Assembly (NCBI RefSeq): GCF_008831285.2
Contig: NC_045140.1
Location: 19,590,370-19,654,369 of the forward strand
Length of the DNA stretch: 64,000 nt
DNA from: Nymphaea colorata
Taxonomy: Eukaryota; Streptophyta; Magnoliopsida; Nymphaeales; Nymphaeaceae
Direction of reading: 5' to 3'
The position numbers and the translations under genes were made by a program. The notes beneath the pieces were generated by a model. That model was not told the DNA's origin and did not search any database. It saw only the letters and a program-made list of their open reading frames with translations. Shown here one piece after another: positions 1 through 13,884 of the stretch. Position 1 is the first letter of the stretch. Each line of letters opens with the position of its first letter.

Positions 1-47
1 ACAACTTTTTTCCATTATTGATTCCGTCAATGATCTACATGTTTTAG

Positions 48-2855
48 GTATTTGATTTTCTGCGAAAGGAATCATGGTACAGACCAGATCTTTCACTGTA
101 CTCCGATATGCTGTTTATGCTGGGAAAAAACAAATTGGTTGAGATGGCCGAGGAACTTTTTGCTGAACTAAAAAGTGAAGGCCTAGGACCTGATACCAGG
201 GCTTATACTGAGATGATTGGAGCCTTCCTACAGGCAGGTATGGTAGACAAGGCAATGGAGGCATACAGACTAATGAAGGAGGGAGGCTGCGAGCCAGATA
301 AGCTTACATTAACCATTCTTATAAGAAACCTTGAGAAGATGGGAGACAAGCAGCTTGCTTTGGATGTTAAAAAGGAGTGTGCTGAATACATGGATTTTCC
401 ACAGAGGTTTCTCAAGAAAGTTGGAAGAGACTATGTAAGAATACCAAGCCTTTGCATGTTTTCACTAAATTTTCTCATAAATGATAAGTAAGAATGGTAT
501 AAATTTCTCCAACTGTTGTTTAAGTTCCAGAAAGGAAATCATGCCTTGACATGGAGCTGAATAATAATGCCTTACTGTTAACCTCGTGAATTGATCTCTC
601 TTCAGAGGATAAGTTTGTGGAGCTGCTGAGGCTTTTGGGCATAGGTAGGCGAGGCATCTAATTGAATGAAGCTATGTCACATAGGTGTGAGCTGCAGGTG
701 CAGCATTTTATATACAGGTGTGTGTGTGTGATACAGATTCCTAATGAACAATAACATTAACAATTGACAAGCTATCATTTTAACAATGATTGATAGGTTA
801 CATATCAACCAGATCATACATGAGAGCTAAAACAATTGGCATAAACAATCACACAGATATACTGAGGCAGAGTGCAGGGACAAGAAGAAAACAGAAAAAG
901 TAGTCACATTGCAAACAGAAGAAAACAGACACAGATTCAACTGAAATACGTGCACACCCATTTTTGGACGAAAATAATCTGGTGCAGTCGGCTGCACTTA
1001 TGCATGAGAATGAGGTCATTCAAGAATCCCATCTCAATCACATTCACAGGCTATAGAAGGAAAATCATGTATGGTGGCATTGAAGAGGCTTATTTCTTCA
1101 TGAAAGGAAATAATGAGTCCACTGAATAAATCCATAAATACTTTGTGCAAGCAAGGGTAAAAACAGAGGTTCCAACTAAAGAGAATAAAAACATGTAACT
1201 TCTTGGGTACTGAAGGAACCCTAGCTTACTAGGAAGGGTCCCCCATAGAATCAAACTATGGCTTGCTAGGTGAGTGTTCTTTGCAAGCTGGGGAAGTCAC
1301 CTACAGCTTACTATGTAGAAAAGTGTCTAAAGGAAGCTATCTGCTAGTCTTCTTTGTAGGAGAATGTGGAATGGCATTAAGAGACAATGTTTTCTGTGCA
1401 AGTTATTTGACATAAATACAAAATTGGAGTTGTTCTCATGAATGAGGAATTCCCTACCCTCATTCCCTAGTCACCCTTCATGAGTGTTTCTAAAATGATG
1501 GAAATAACAAAAATGGAGAGTCTTATGTGTTTGTGTCAGGAAAAATGAGCGAAAACCCCTAACAAAGAAAAATCCAATGAATAATATTAGAAAGATGGTT
1601 TGTAGCCAAACTGTAAAGTTGTTTTTTCATTCTTGTATTGGTTGCTTGCTGTGGATTAAAGCACCGGTTTGTTAAGTCAACTATGAACTATCAGCACATG
1701 CTTTGCAGACACAATCTTAAATTTAGTGTTGACAAATTTAGGTTATTCTAATAATTTGTTGTGGGGGAGTTAAATGTGTAACATCCTAGAAGTTTAGTCT
1801 CATACTTAAGATTGTGAGGAATCTTAGGGAACTTATAAAAGGTGTTGTAAAGTGATTACTTGTCTTGGTTCATAGATTTTTTAGGTCGGAACTAAAACTG
1901 CTAAGGAGTGGGTTGGGATCCGTCTGACTAGGTGTCCAAGTCAGTGTGGAAGGGAGTCAGGTCATTACAAAATCACTCAAGTTCCTGATCGCTTCAAGTT
2001 ATATCATATATTGAGAAGAGGACAGTGGCTGTTTGACCTTTATACTGTTTCCATGCAGAAACACAAGAACATATCTTTATGCATTAATCTCCTTTCTCTA
2101 TATTCCATCTTCACATGATAACCATGTTATTATTTTGGTTAGAGGCTGAGGTTTAATTTTACTTCCTGGTTACTTTGTTTGGTTCACATAGATCTTCACT
2201 GATAGGATAACAATGCTTAAGGAAGGTCCAAGTAAAATATACTTTGGTAGACTGGTTGGTATATTTACTTACATTTGGCAGCATCTTATCAAACTTTTAG
2301 TATTTAGGCATTTATTGTTCCCAGTTCTTGACCTCATGGGGAAAAGATGGATATCTAGACCATGACATTTTCTGTGTGAAATTTCAACTGTTATATGGAA
2401 ATGATGACTGTGTTCATTTGTTTCCATCTCTGGTACCTCTTTCAAACACTAGCACAATTTGACTGAGTCCATTTAGCTATGCTGTGTTTGAACACATAAA
2501 ATGGCATTATCGACTCTTCCAAGCTGTTAGCTTGATTCTTCTCATGTTACCTGCTCCTTTTCTCAATTTGCATCAAGGTCTAGTATTTTACCTAATCTTT
2601 TGGGGCATTGTGCTATCGTATACCAGATAAAGAACTAATTGCTTTATGGCAAGTCACTGTAACTAATATACAGTTCCACATTCACTTGGTCAACTATCGG
2701 TGTCTCAATTCTAAAGCCTTCAAAGACAAGAATGTTATGATTCTTTGAATTTCATTTTCTCATAGTGTTTCCTGTGCAAAGCATCAAATTTCATGTGACT
2801 GAACTGCTTCTCTTCCTTACTGCAGCCAAAAAGAAGACCTTTTGAGTTTATTTGA
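48..2855 (+). CDS. THA8-like short PPR protein, 3' part (exons 48-434 and 2826-2855)
   Basis: This is a pentatricopeptide-repeat protein of the short THA8/THA8-like type, a family of organelle RNA-binding proteins that help splice group II introns. The visible exon follows a TTTTAG acceptor at 42-47 and opens in frame with VFDFLRKESWYRPD. It holds two full 35-residue repeats, starting at PDLSLYSDM and PDTRAYTEM, and part of a third at PDKLTLTIL. It ends at a GTAAGA donor (435). Reading on without splicing gives a tail ending FLINDK at 491, which I take to be intron. The acceptor at 2821-2825 (TGCAG) leads to PKRRPFEFI and a stop at 2853-2855. This matches, from memory, the PKRR-type C-terminus of the family. 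The 5' exons lie before the window. The family is clear from the repeats. The last exon is inferred. Confidence 0.85.
435..2825 (+). other. Last intron of the THA8-like gene (about 2.4 kb)
   Basis: A GTAAGA donor at 435 and a TACTGCAG acceptor at 2818-2825 bound this long intron. It is AT-rich, and I see no transposon ends or recognisable coding sequence in it. The reading frame at 872-1129 has no family resemblance. A second usable acceptor at 601-605 (TTCAG after a pyrimidine tract) would give a different short tail ending at 627-629, so alternative 3' ends are possible. Confidence 0.6.
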
Positions 2856-3016
2856 AGAGCCATTGAGCTGGTGCAGATGATTGTGTCACAAGGCCATCAT
2901 GATAAGCTGCAAATGTATTTTGAGAAAGGGGCCTTAACTTCAGACCTTAATGTTGTTTGTGCAGCCTCTCTCACGTGATAATGAGGTGAATGTGAGCATC
3001 AGATGATCTCAATGTT

Positions 3017-3785
3017 TTGCCTTCTAGGACCTCTGGCTGTGTCGTGCTCTTTGGGTGCTTGGGCAGCCGAGCGGAAAATTCAGTTTGGGTCTATATCATG
3101 GGAAACCACATAGATTGGCTGGAGAAGAAGCGATTGAATCCTGAATGTCCCAATATACCCCGTAAGACATTATGTATTATTCAACCTTTGCTTCTTTTTA
3201 GTAGTCTTAATACTAAATCCTCCTTATATTACGTATTAGAAGAGGCAACAAAAGAGGTATTATTTGTCAAAAACTTCTATGTTCTTTTACTTTTTCTAAA
3301 TGCTACTTTCCACCAACCATTTTATAAGTGTAGCTAAAGAATTTTTGAGACTAGCGTTACGTCGCATTCTTGTAAAATTTTCAAGTGGTGAAATTCACTA
3401 CGTAACAGAGCTGTTCAAGTTCCCTGGAAATAGACTCATCAACATTGGTGGAGTTGAGTTTTGTTTCATTGAGAAGCTTCTCTTTCTAACCAGTCGAGCA
3501 ACTGTGGTATCAGCATCGGCCTTCATGTTTGATCAGGTTAGGAAGGCTAGTGATTCTGAGCAAGCTGAGGCCATATCCAAAATCATATACGGTATTTTAG
3601 ATATGGATCATAAATTATTTAAGATCCAAAAGTGTGGCCATAAGGTCAAATCTAATGAGCCTGGCACAATTGTATCCAAGTCTGCGTCCAGATTCGAAAT
3701 TAACCAATTTGCTTTATGGGGCTGGCTTTCGGCTAGGTTCTCATTTTTTGGTTATAAACACAAAATGCAGCTCTCGCTTTTCTGA
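3017..3785 (+). other. Unrecognised open frames, possible decayed gene
   Basis: Two overlapping frames, 3017-3337 and 3300-3785, are longer than the surrounding noise. They contain protein-like stretches such as GNHIDWLEKKRLNPECPNIP and ELFKFPGNRLINIGGVEF. I do not recognise a family, and there is no clear start context or splice pattern linking them. They lie just past the end of the PPR gene on the same strand, so they could be 3' UTR sequence, a broken gene fragment or chance. Confidence 0.2.
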
Positions 3786-5587
3786 ATTTCTTTATGCATG
3801 TCCAACTTTGTTACTTTAGGACATGGGGAATTTTGTATTTTGCCATGGTTTTTTTTTCTAAACTAAAAAGTATTTTTCTCTCTTGAAAGAGAAAGGTTTG
3901 TTACTATCATTTCAGTTAGTTATTTAGCAGAACAGAGTTTCTAATTTGAGTTATGAAGCAATGGCAAAGTTTAACTTATTTTACATTTGTTAGCAAAAAT
4001 TTAAAGCTCATATGAAGACCCATTTCGATAAACTGAAGCCAAATTTTCGGATTACGACCAAAAACAAGTCACTTAATTGCATTTGCATGTACAATTTACT
4101 TGTAAACTGCATGTTTTCCACTATTCTTAAAGATGGTCAACTTTTACAGTAAAGATCAGACAACTTTTGAGCGTCTTACCAGCAATCTCCAGCCATTTAT
4201 TTGACACTTGATTGTCGATGTAAAGCCAAATGGACCGTCTCTGCCCCTGAGAAACATCTGGATAATCTTATCAAGAACTATATCGAGATTCGTCTGGACG
4301 ATTTGCATTGATGGAGTCAAGTGCCATTGCTACCAAAATATCATGATGCATGGAAAACTTAGAAAGAATAGGGACAAAGTATAAATAATTAATGCCATAG
4401 ATCATAACTAGAATAAAGTTTAGACAAGGGATCAAAGAAGACTTGCTTATTCTATTCACCTGTTTAACAGGCGACACAGTGAGCCAACCCGGAACGAACC
4501 CAAAGACCTGCGGAGCTCGTTTCAAGGATCTCAACCCACTCAAGAGCCACCTTCGATTGGACAATTGAAAGAGGTACAAAATAAACGCAAGCTAGTGAAA
4601 GCTCAACTGGTCATTAAACTCTTTAACATTTTAAGTACAAAGCTATTGTCATGTCATTCCCAAATATAGGTGTTAACGTATGCTGCTTAAGGAATATGTG
4701 ACAAGGTATTCCATACACCAAGAATTTATGGAACTGTTCGTAGTTTACTTTGCATAACGGAATTTTACAAGTAGACTAACAATTATTTTCCGTTCTGAAT
4801 TATCTAACCAAGTTCCTTTTTTGTCAACCATTTCGTTTGTGAACCACGCTATAGACACATTTTCTAACAAAAAATTGATGAGTATCTCCTGAAATTCTGT
4901 TCCAAGCAGCAATACCAGATTAGCAAACAAATCACCAAAATAATTACAGTTGTAGGTTATCTCAAGTTCATGAATTCACCCAACCGAATCCAGATGTAAG
5001 TAGCAGTAACAAGGTTGACAAGTTAATTGGTCGCCCACTGCGTGTCAGAACACTACATCAAGAACGAATGAGGACCTCACATTAACCATGCCTTGTGAAA
5101 TGCATATGGAAACATAACCAAATGCCACGTCTTGCTTCCAAAGTGTTGCTTTGTGGTGGTTAATATCGATTTTACGCAAAGCCCACATTAAAAATATGCG
5201 ATGAGTTTTGCTTTTCCTTTCATTAGCAAGTATTTATAGCTAAACATACTGAGACTTTGTCAATAAGCCACAGGCCGTTAACAAAAATAAAATAAACAGA
5301 ATTGAGGATTGGACCTAAAGTGGAAAATTGTTTTCCTCGTTGCCTTCAGCCACTCATTCAATTTATTTGCTTCCACTTCATTGCACAAGGACCCAAGCTT
5401 TTCAGTTCATAAGCTCATTTGATAAATTCATCCTCCACAAGGTTGTTACACACAAACAATCAAATGGACAAAAGAAAAATTACAGGAAGTTTGATCGCTC
5501 GTGATTTTAGATGCGCAGAAGACATACAAAATGAAGAATAAATGGACAAAGGAGGAAGCTAAAAGGAATTTCAAATAATACATTTTT
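3786..5587. other. Spacer between the PPR and TBC genes
   Basis: No gene is seen in these 1.8 kb. Short open frames here (for example 4271-4579 and 4745-4930 on -) show no known motifs. The part next to 5588 should contain the 3' UTR and polyadenylation region of the minus-strand TBC gene. Confidence 0.5.
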
Positions 5588-6106
5588 CTAGCTGGCTAAA
5601 TGACTAGGTGAACTATCGAACATGGTATGCCACATGTATGCTCTTGAAAGGACCATTTCCAGTTCTTGGTGGGTCCATCTCTGTGTCGGAAGGTGTTGCA
5701 AAAACATAACCATCTCCTGGAAATCATGCTTTTGAATTTTCTCAGACCACTGCAGGAAGTCAAAAAACATATACATGATTACAACTTTATATGGGCCAAG
5801 GGGGCTGATACGGATGGGGCTTCAACTGTCATGAGAGCAGTTGGAGTTTGAAAGCTTATAATAACACCCCTTGCAGCCAACATGTGCACAGGCCTTGGGG
5901 TTGCGGATGGTAGACTCTGTCACATGGTTACACTCCTAGAAGAACACCAAGCCTGCGTCGATATGGCTGGATACAGGTGCAGGCAAGGAACATAGCTTGG
6001 ACACGGTTGACTTATTTTTACATTCTTTAGTATATATACGGTATTTTTGTATAGAAATTTATATTTCATGATTACAAACAATGAATAGATGTGTTATTTT
6101 ACTTAA

Positions 6107-6156
<50 letters not shown>

Positions 6157-9100
6157 GCTATATGTATGTGTGTGTGTGTGTGTACATGGCCTTGCCCCAG
6201 AACTCAACTTCTTTTTATTTTTCATTGGTGTCCACTCCTGTTCCTGTTGGGAGTGCAACTAATTCTCATCGCCAGATTGTGGCTTCATAATGTAAGAAAC
6301 AAAAAATAATCAAGACCAATACAACATGAGTAATTGAGGCAAGCTAGTTAGGAAGTACACTTGCATGAACTAGGAACAGTATGTTGCCCCATACATAACC
6401 AACTCATGTACTATTTGTATAAGTTATATGAAATCCTGTGTAACTGAAATTTGACCTGTTTTAACAGACGAGCATGGGCACACTGCCTGCTCATAATATG
6501 ACAGATATTTCAGCAGTTCATCAAAACGACAAAACTAATCAAAGAGTTGAAGAGAAAACTACAAATATATAGAAGCAAACGAAACTTACTGTTAATAAGA
6601 GGCTGGCAGATATGTAGACAAGGAAATCAGGCAGAGCATCTCCCTCAGCAATATATGTATCCCACAATCGTGTAACTAAATGGAATGGAACCTGTTCAAA
6701 AGCTTTCCAGGTTAGCTAATATGGATGAAGGAAAGCACTTTGGCCTAGGATGATGTGCATAAAAGTCAAAGTTACTCAATTGACATTGATGCAGTCAGAA
6801 GTAAGACCGACTTTAAATGCATTCTGGAAAACATGCATAAAAAACAACTTAAGTTTGAGTAGCTATGTACCTCACGTATCAAAAGACAGTTAAACCAACG
6901 AAAAGCAAACTGAAGAAACTCCAGCCCTTGCTGTTCCATGTGTTTTGAAACAGGGTCTGAGACAAAGAACACAAAAGAACAGTGTGAGGAGATTAATAAT
7001 GGCACAATCAAATGATAGACCTTATGGCTAAAAGAATGTTCTTCTCTTTAATGAAAAAAACTTCTACAGCAGTTTGACTGTGAAAATCATGCAGCCAAAT
7101 GTTCTATGCAGTAAACCCTTCAAAAGGCTTACTGGGGCCAAAGCAGAATATCATGCACCAGGAAAAGTTAAAAAAGAAGGAAAAATAGAATAACAAGGGT
7201 TAAGCTGGAAGAAGAAGTGCACGAATGGGGTAGATATTTTGAAACCCCCCAAACCCAATGAATTCAAAATGACAAAAGAATGTAACATTCTGTTCAAGAC
7301 AAAAGCTCAAGCAGAATATCCTTTTATTTAGCCTACTCATTTCCATGCCTAGGCTACTAGGCTGCTCTCCACCCCTGAGCACACAGTCAGGCCTGTTTTC
7401 AATTATCTAGCACGAAGCGGCATGCAATGAATTTTTTGCATGTCATGACGAGAAGATTTTGCCTCTGCTTCACACAATGTAAACCACCTTGAGAAGTAAA
7501 TCTAAGATTCTCACTTTGAAAAATAAATCACAGCAATGGAAGAATACCATCAATTCGCCGAACCAATTCCTTTAATTTGAATACAAGTCGCTGAATTCCT
7601 GGTTGAGCAAATGTGTAATGATCTTGCATGCCATCAAGTAGTTTTGAGAGACACCAGTAACAGTCCGCTTCAAGGTTCGAAACTTTCTCCTTTGTCAAGT
7701 CCGAAAGGGTCCAATTCTCAATATTTCCCTCTAAATACTCTGACAAGAAAACGACAAAAAATGGAGTAACAAGATCATTTATTCCCTGTACATATCCACT
7801 AGCTGGATGACGGATGGCCCTGCAGACAATCAACAAATAGTGAGTTTTCACGAACAAGGCTAAGTGGCTAATGGCACCCATTTGATGCTCAACAAGAAGG
7901 AAAAAAGGCAGGAAGACCGGCCTGTGCTCCACAATAGCTAAGGAAAAAAACATGCAGTTTCTCGGATAAAAATACACATCAGGCATTTTTGATTCAAGAT
8001 ATATATATTACACGTTATATATATCTTATATAGATAGATAGACAGACAGAAGAGAGATGCATTAAACCAATTCAATTCTGGGACTGGTCTGACTAGAACT
8101 TATATTTTAAGGCTTTCTTTTGGAAAAATAATTATGCAGGTGCAATCTAAAAAATAATTTTCTCATACATTAAGATGAGTTTTAAAAGACAGAAAACCAT
8201 AATCCTTGTTTTCAAATCTTACAAAATCTTATCTATACAGATAAGATGCATCATATTTGTAGATCATAATGTTTTGGATGTAAAGATCATATCCAACAAG
8301 GTAGACTTTAGAAAATTTGAGTGGAAATGTTAAAAATGGAGGGACTGATCAAACCTCTCTCTCTCTCTCTCTCTCTCGTGTGGTCAAATCACAAGATAAA
8401 AGAGAGGGCAGGTCATGAAGCATCACTATATCCAACAATGTTGTAAAACGCATATCGTAAGCCGTATAGGTCGGGCTTTAAGATATGTCGTATCGTAATG
8501 TATCGTAATTGTATCATAAATTTTTAAAAAATAATAATAATAAATCAAAAAATTTAAAAAAATCAAGATAATAAATTCTTCATAGAAAACATGTTTTAGT
8601 CTTTTGGATAATGATAGACTTATTATTTTGCTAAATGCTATAAACTTACGCGTTCACATTCATACTTCATAGACATCAAAATTCATAACAATATCATTCT
8701 TTTTCATCTTCATCTTCACGGTTCAAAAAAACCCCTTTCATCCCAATGGGAATCAGCCACCCATGCACAAATCCATGGTTTAATAGATTATTTCACGGTG
8801 AAAATCGATGATTTCACAATGGAAATCGATGATTTCCCTCTAAGGCGGTACAATCTATAGATTAGAAATGAATTAGGGGTGGGTTTTTATAAAAAAAACT
8901 CGAAAAAATGGGGTTCAAGACCCCTTTTTAGAAATCAGCCCGTATCGTACGATACGGGGGCCCGTATCTCACGTATCGTACGATACAGGTACGATACACC
9001 CCATTTACGATATAGGGGGTGTATCGTATCGTATTTTATAAACGATACGTACAACACTGATATCCAACATTTATCCTACCCAAGGTCGTTTCTAAAAAGA

Positions 9101-12100
9101 AATTGTAGAAGTGGCACCACCATGTCTTATTTCTCTCAGTGGAATAATAAAATGCCCTTAAAGAGCAAAAGTATACGATCTAATAAAATACAAAAAAAAT
9201 ATTTCACCAAAGGACGTAAGCCCCTTAGACTAATTGCATGACTATGATAAGCTGCTATGCATGGTTTAAGTAATGAAAGCAGGGATTTTTTCAGAAATGA
9301 AAAATATCATGAATGGATTAGTCAATCACAATAAGTCAGGGATAGATGTTTGAATTGCCTAAGACTCAAGGATGAATGTGGAAAACCCTTTTTTCATTTT
9401 TCCTTTTTGTCCCGCAGACCTACTATCAAATCCACTACTACCGCTACCATTTGCCACCTGAATCATGAGTGTCACCATCATTGCATTGCTGTGCCTATTG
9501 CTACATCTCACAACAACCTCTACCACCTCCTCAGCACCAGGGATGCAAAAGGGCAGTACTTAGTTTAAAGTAAACCCAGCTAATCAGATTTTTTAATGAA
9601 TTTCAACTCAGATTTGAACCGAATCTAGTTTTGCTATAAACTGCATTTGAATCTGATCGCAAAGTGGGTGACCTTATGTCACATGGAATAAACCAAAAGG
9701 GCGCTGTACTTGTGTCGACACGGCAGGGAACAGGTGCAGGCATTGTCAAATTTTTTTTACTTGATTCTTGCATAAGCTTGATCAAGTCCAATTTTGCCAA
9801 ATTTCGAGGGTTATCACACTGTCTCCCCTCTGAGCATATACTAAACCTTGTCTAATGACAATGATTATCACATTGTTTCCCCCTGTGGATATACTAAACC
9901 TTTTCCAAGACACAACTTGAACGGCCAATTAAATGCAACCGATAGGCATACAAAACAAACCATCATCAGCCTTTCTTTCAGCAACCCAATTAGATGACCT
10001 AGGATAGTCAATGTAAAGCTTGCCATTTATATCCCCAAGATTACATGCTTGTCATACAGCAAGTCCTAGAATATTGAAGACCACAAGATAGTAAATTTCT
10101 TATGAAACTAAGCTTGTGAAACATACTAACAGAATGCAAAATAAAATAGCAACCTCACCAAAAGCATATCATTAATGCATGGAAATAATGTATTGAACTA
10201 TTATATCAAAGTGCACATTAGGAACAAGAGAAATCTAACCATATGTAAAGTATTCGCTCCAACGATTTCTGAACTTCTGGTTGCTGAAAGAAAGCAACAT
10301 CAGGCACAGTCCTTGGACAGTCAACAGCTATCTAGTCATCCATATTGTTCAAAGGGAAAAGAAAAGTCAGACAAAAGTGACGGGAGGAGAAAAGAAAAGT
10401 TGCACCAGAAACAGAGAAAATAATGCATGATTAATTCGTTTACCTGCCGAAGCATATTAACCTCCTCATCTGCACGTTCACTATCAGGAATATCATAATA
10501 TTGAGAAACACAGTCAACATATTCAAGACGCTTCCGCTTCAAAACACCATCCCTTCTATCTGAATTAGGGGGTTCATATCCCTGTAGTCAGTTCACGTTT
10601 TAAACTTCACAGAAGCAATAACAATACTACATATGTTCTAGAACTGAAAAAAGGCAAACATTGAGGACTATTTTGCATTAATTATGGAGATGAAGAAACT
10701 ACAATCCAAGTAGAGAAAAAGCATGTGTACTTCGCCCCATGAATCAACTTGCACAGGTTGTGAATCATCTCATCACAGTCACAGAAGAATCACAACTTTA
10801 AGTGTAGTGGAGTGCACAACTTTACAGAAATATGAAACTCGCATCCTTTTATTCTACTTCCTATAAGATTTGAGGCCCTTTAAACTGTGATTGCTAGTCA
10901 CTAGCGCCTTCTGACAGAGAACATGACCAAATAACCATACTATAATGGCTTATATAATTGTTAGCAAAATTACCCTTGTTTTGAAGGACAAAGCTTTTCT
11001 TTATTTTTTAGGCAAAGGCCACTCTTCTGGAAAAAGAAATTACGTATGCAAAGCCTCTCAAGCAAAAGGAAAAGTATATAGACCTCATGTTAGGACAAAA
11101 ATTCACAAAAAGTCAAAAACTCAATTACAGCTAAACAATCCTTGAGAGAAATCAAAATCAACAATGGAATGGAATATCAAACAAGTAACCTGTAAGAATG
11201 TTATCCACATCTGCAGAGAATGACATAAGAATTCTTTCTCACATCAACTAGCACAAATTTAAGATCCTGTAGTTAAGGGGACACAACTTGACATATGCAT
11301 GCAGTCCATGGGAGGGATGTCACATACCAATGGACAAGTTAAATGTAGACCAAAGAGGAGATGACAGATTATGCAACACTCATACCTGCCTAACATTCTC
11401 AAAAGTTGCACATGACTGCTGTGAACAACTCTCAAGCATCTGTGACAACCAACCATGCCAGCAAAACTCTTGGTTTGATACTTTAGTGGTTAAGTTCATA
11501 TTGCTATCTTAACCCTTTTTCCAAATTTACCCCTTCCAAATGATTCAGTGTCCTAAACTGAAAGGAGTAAACCCTTCATCACATCAATCAGAGAGAGAGA
11601 GAGAAAGAGAGAGAGAGGCAAGAGGCAACTTAACATTCATCACCTATTATGAATGGCAAGGTTAATTGATGAATAGATACTTAATTTTACGCATAGTTTC
11701 TTAACTTGGGCACCCAAAGATATAACTTTCTCAATGTTAGGCAGGCATTTGCCATTGATTAAACCATTTGCACCTTCATGAAAATTTCTCATACAAAGGC
11801 TAGTATGATTCATATAACTGTCCATATGTCAACCTTTAAGTATGAAGAATAAAGCACCAAAAGCAGTATATTCAACTTTGCAACTGAAACATGCGCTGCA
11901 AAAGGAAAAAGACATCACGAACAAAAATATATTGCTCTCCTAAGCAATCACAATCATGCTTAATTTATGATCTAAATCTGGATGCACTATTCCTTTTTAA
12001 AAATTAGTGCTTCTTTAAGGAAAGGATGAAATGTTCTAAGGCCTTACCAAAAGAAGCCGCCACACAGTAGGACGCAAGTATGGTGGCACACCACTCCAAG

Positions 12101-12344
12101 CAAGCTGACGTAGTGCATCTAAAAATGTGGGAGAAAGCAATCAAGCAAGATGTCATATGTAAAATTTGCAGATGCACACAGACACATGTTAAAAGGTTTA
12201 AGGGTCCGTATGGAACTTTTGTTCAGTGATAGGTGAACAGAGCTCAAGAAAAAAAAAAGTACTGTCACTTGTGAGAGCTGATAAAGGTAAGTTGCATTTT
12301 TGGGAACCTTTTTTCCCTTTACACATACAAGGCCACTGCAGCTA

Positions 12345-12383
<39 letters not shown>

Positions 12384-12524
12384 TGTCACATATATCATTC
12401 TCGAACTTTTATCATCAAAATTTTTCTCAGGTACTAATCGGGACATCTATTTTTCTCACAAAATCTTGAAAACTAATAAAACTAAAGACGCAGGTGCAGC
12501 ATCTCCCTAGCTGACTCCTATATA

Positions 12525-12569
<45 letters not shown>

Positions 12570-13840
12570 CACTGTCACATATATCATCCCCAAATTTTTA
12601 TCATCAAATTTTTCTCAGCTACTAATTGGGACGTCTATTTTTCTCACAAAATCTTGAAAACTGATAAAACTACAGACATGGGTGCAGCATCTCCCTAGCT
12701 GAGTCCATGACATATATAAGTGTCAAACAATGTTTCCAAATTCCTTCAGTTTTCACATTATTATTTTCTGAATGAATTCAAAACCTGAAACCCCATATCT
12801 CTGTGAGATAGGTCACTCTCCCGTGATTGCCATACTGAAGCAGGTTAAAAACAAAACAAATGAAACCACTAAGAGCAGCACTGACATGACAAAGCTCTAT
12901 AGACTCATTATTCATTAGGGATGTTACCTTGGTTAAAATAATTGAAACCCTTCTCCAGATGAAGACATTTTTGCCTTATTAGGGAAAGAAAATATTTTAC
13001 AAACCTTCTAAAAGGAAATCTTTTGTTCACATCTAATGAAACAAATTTTACAACATAAATGGAAATACATCAAAGTTGAGCCTAAATTGTCAAACCTAAG
13101 TCACTTGGATACTTCAGTCAGGTCCTTGTACCTGCATACCCCATACCAAAAGTGGGTACTTGGACACACTTGGGTAATTTTCAAATCAAAACTGACCCAA
13201 ACTGCTTAATTTTATGTTATTTGATTTTTCCCAACACATTTTTTATTTTGCTTTTAGAGTTACCATTTATTAACATGTAATGTTTTTATTTATATCATTT
13301 TTTTATCCAAATGTTGCTTTTATTTTAAAATTTTCTGCATTATTTTGGATATATACATAATACATATATATAACCTGACATACCCCCGTACTACATTGTA
13401 TAAAGTTGTTGCGTTCGTACCTATACTTCCTGTTAAAATATAAATCCTTCACCAGCACGTTGAATAGGAGTCTCTTAGGATTCCACCTCCTTGTAGAATG
13501 TGTTAAGATATTTAATGTCCTTGTAACATGTGAAGAGTCTCCTATGATTCTATATTGTAGTTAATATCCTTGTTATATGGGAAGTCTCCTAGGATTCTAT
13601 GTTGTAGTTAATATCCTTGTTATATGGGAAGTCTCCTAGGATTCTATGTTGTAGTTAATATCCTTGTAATATGTGAAGTCTCTTAGGTTTCTATGATGTA
13701 ATTAATGTCCTTGGAGCTTGTGAAATCTCCTAGGATTCTACGATTGGAGACTCTTAGAATTCTGGAAATGGGATTATAAATAGAGGCCGTGCAAACCATT
13801 TTGGCTACGGCTTCTTCTCCTCAGTTTCTTCTTGTTTTCA

Positions 13841-13884
<44 letters not shown>

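Noticed and set aside
606..629. Short exon as the PPR gene's last exon
   Set aside because: The acceptor is good, but the resulting tail (RISLWSC) fits the family less well than the one at 2826. It is kept only as an alternative.
8879..9241. 120-codon plus-strand frame
   Set aside because: It runs across the right end and target duplication of the MULE-like element and is built from its GTATCG palindromes.
13532..13750. Regular 47-bp repeats considered as a CRISPR array
   Set aside because: The units are contiguous with no unique spacers, lie in a plant LTR and recur in the partner LTR.
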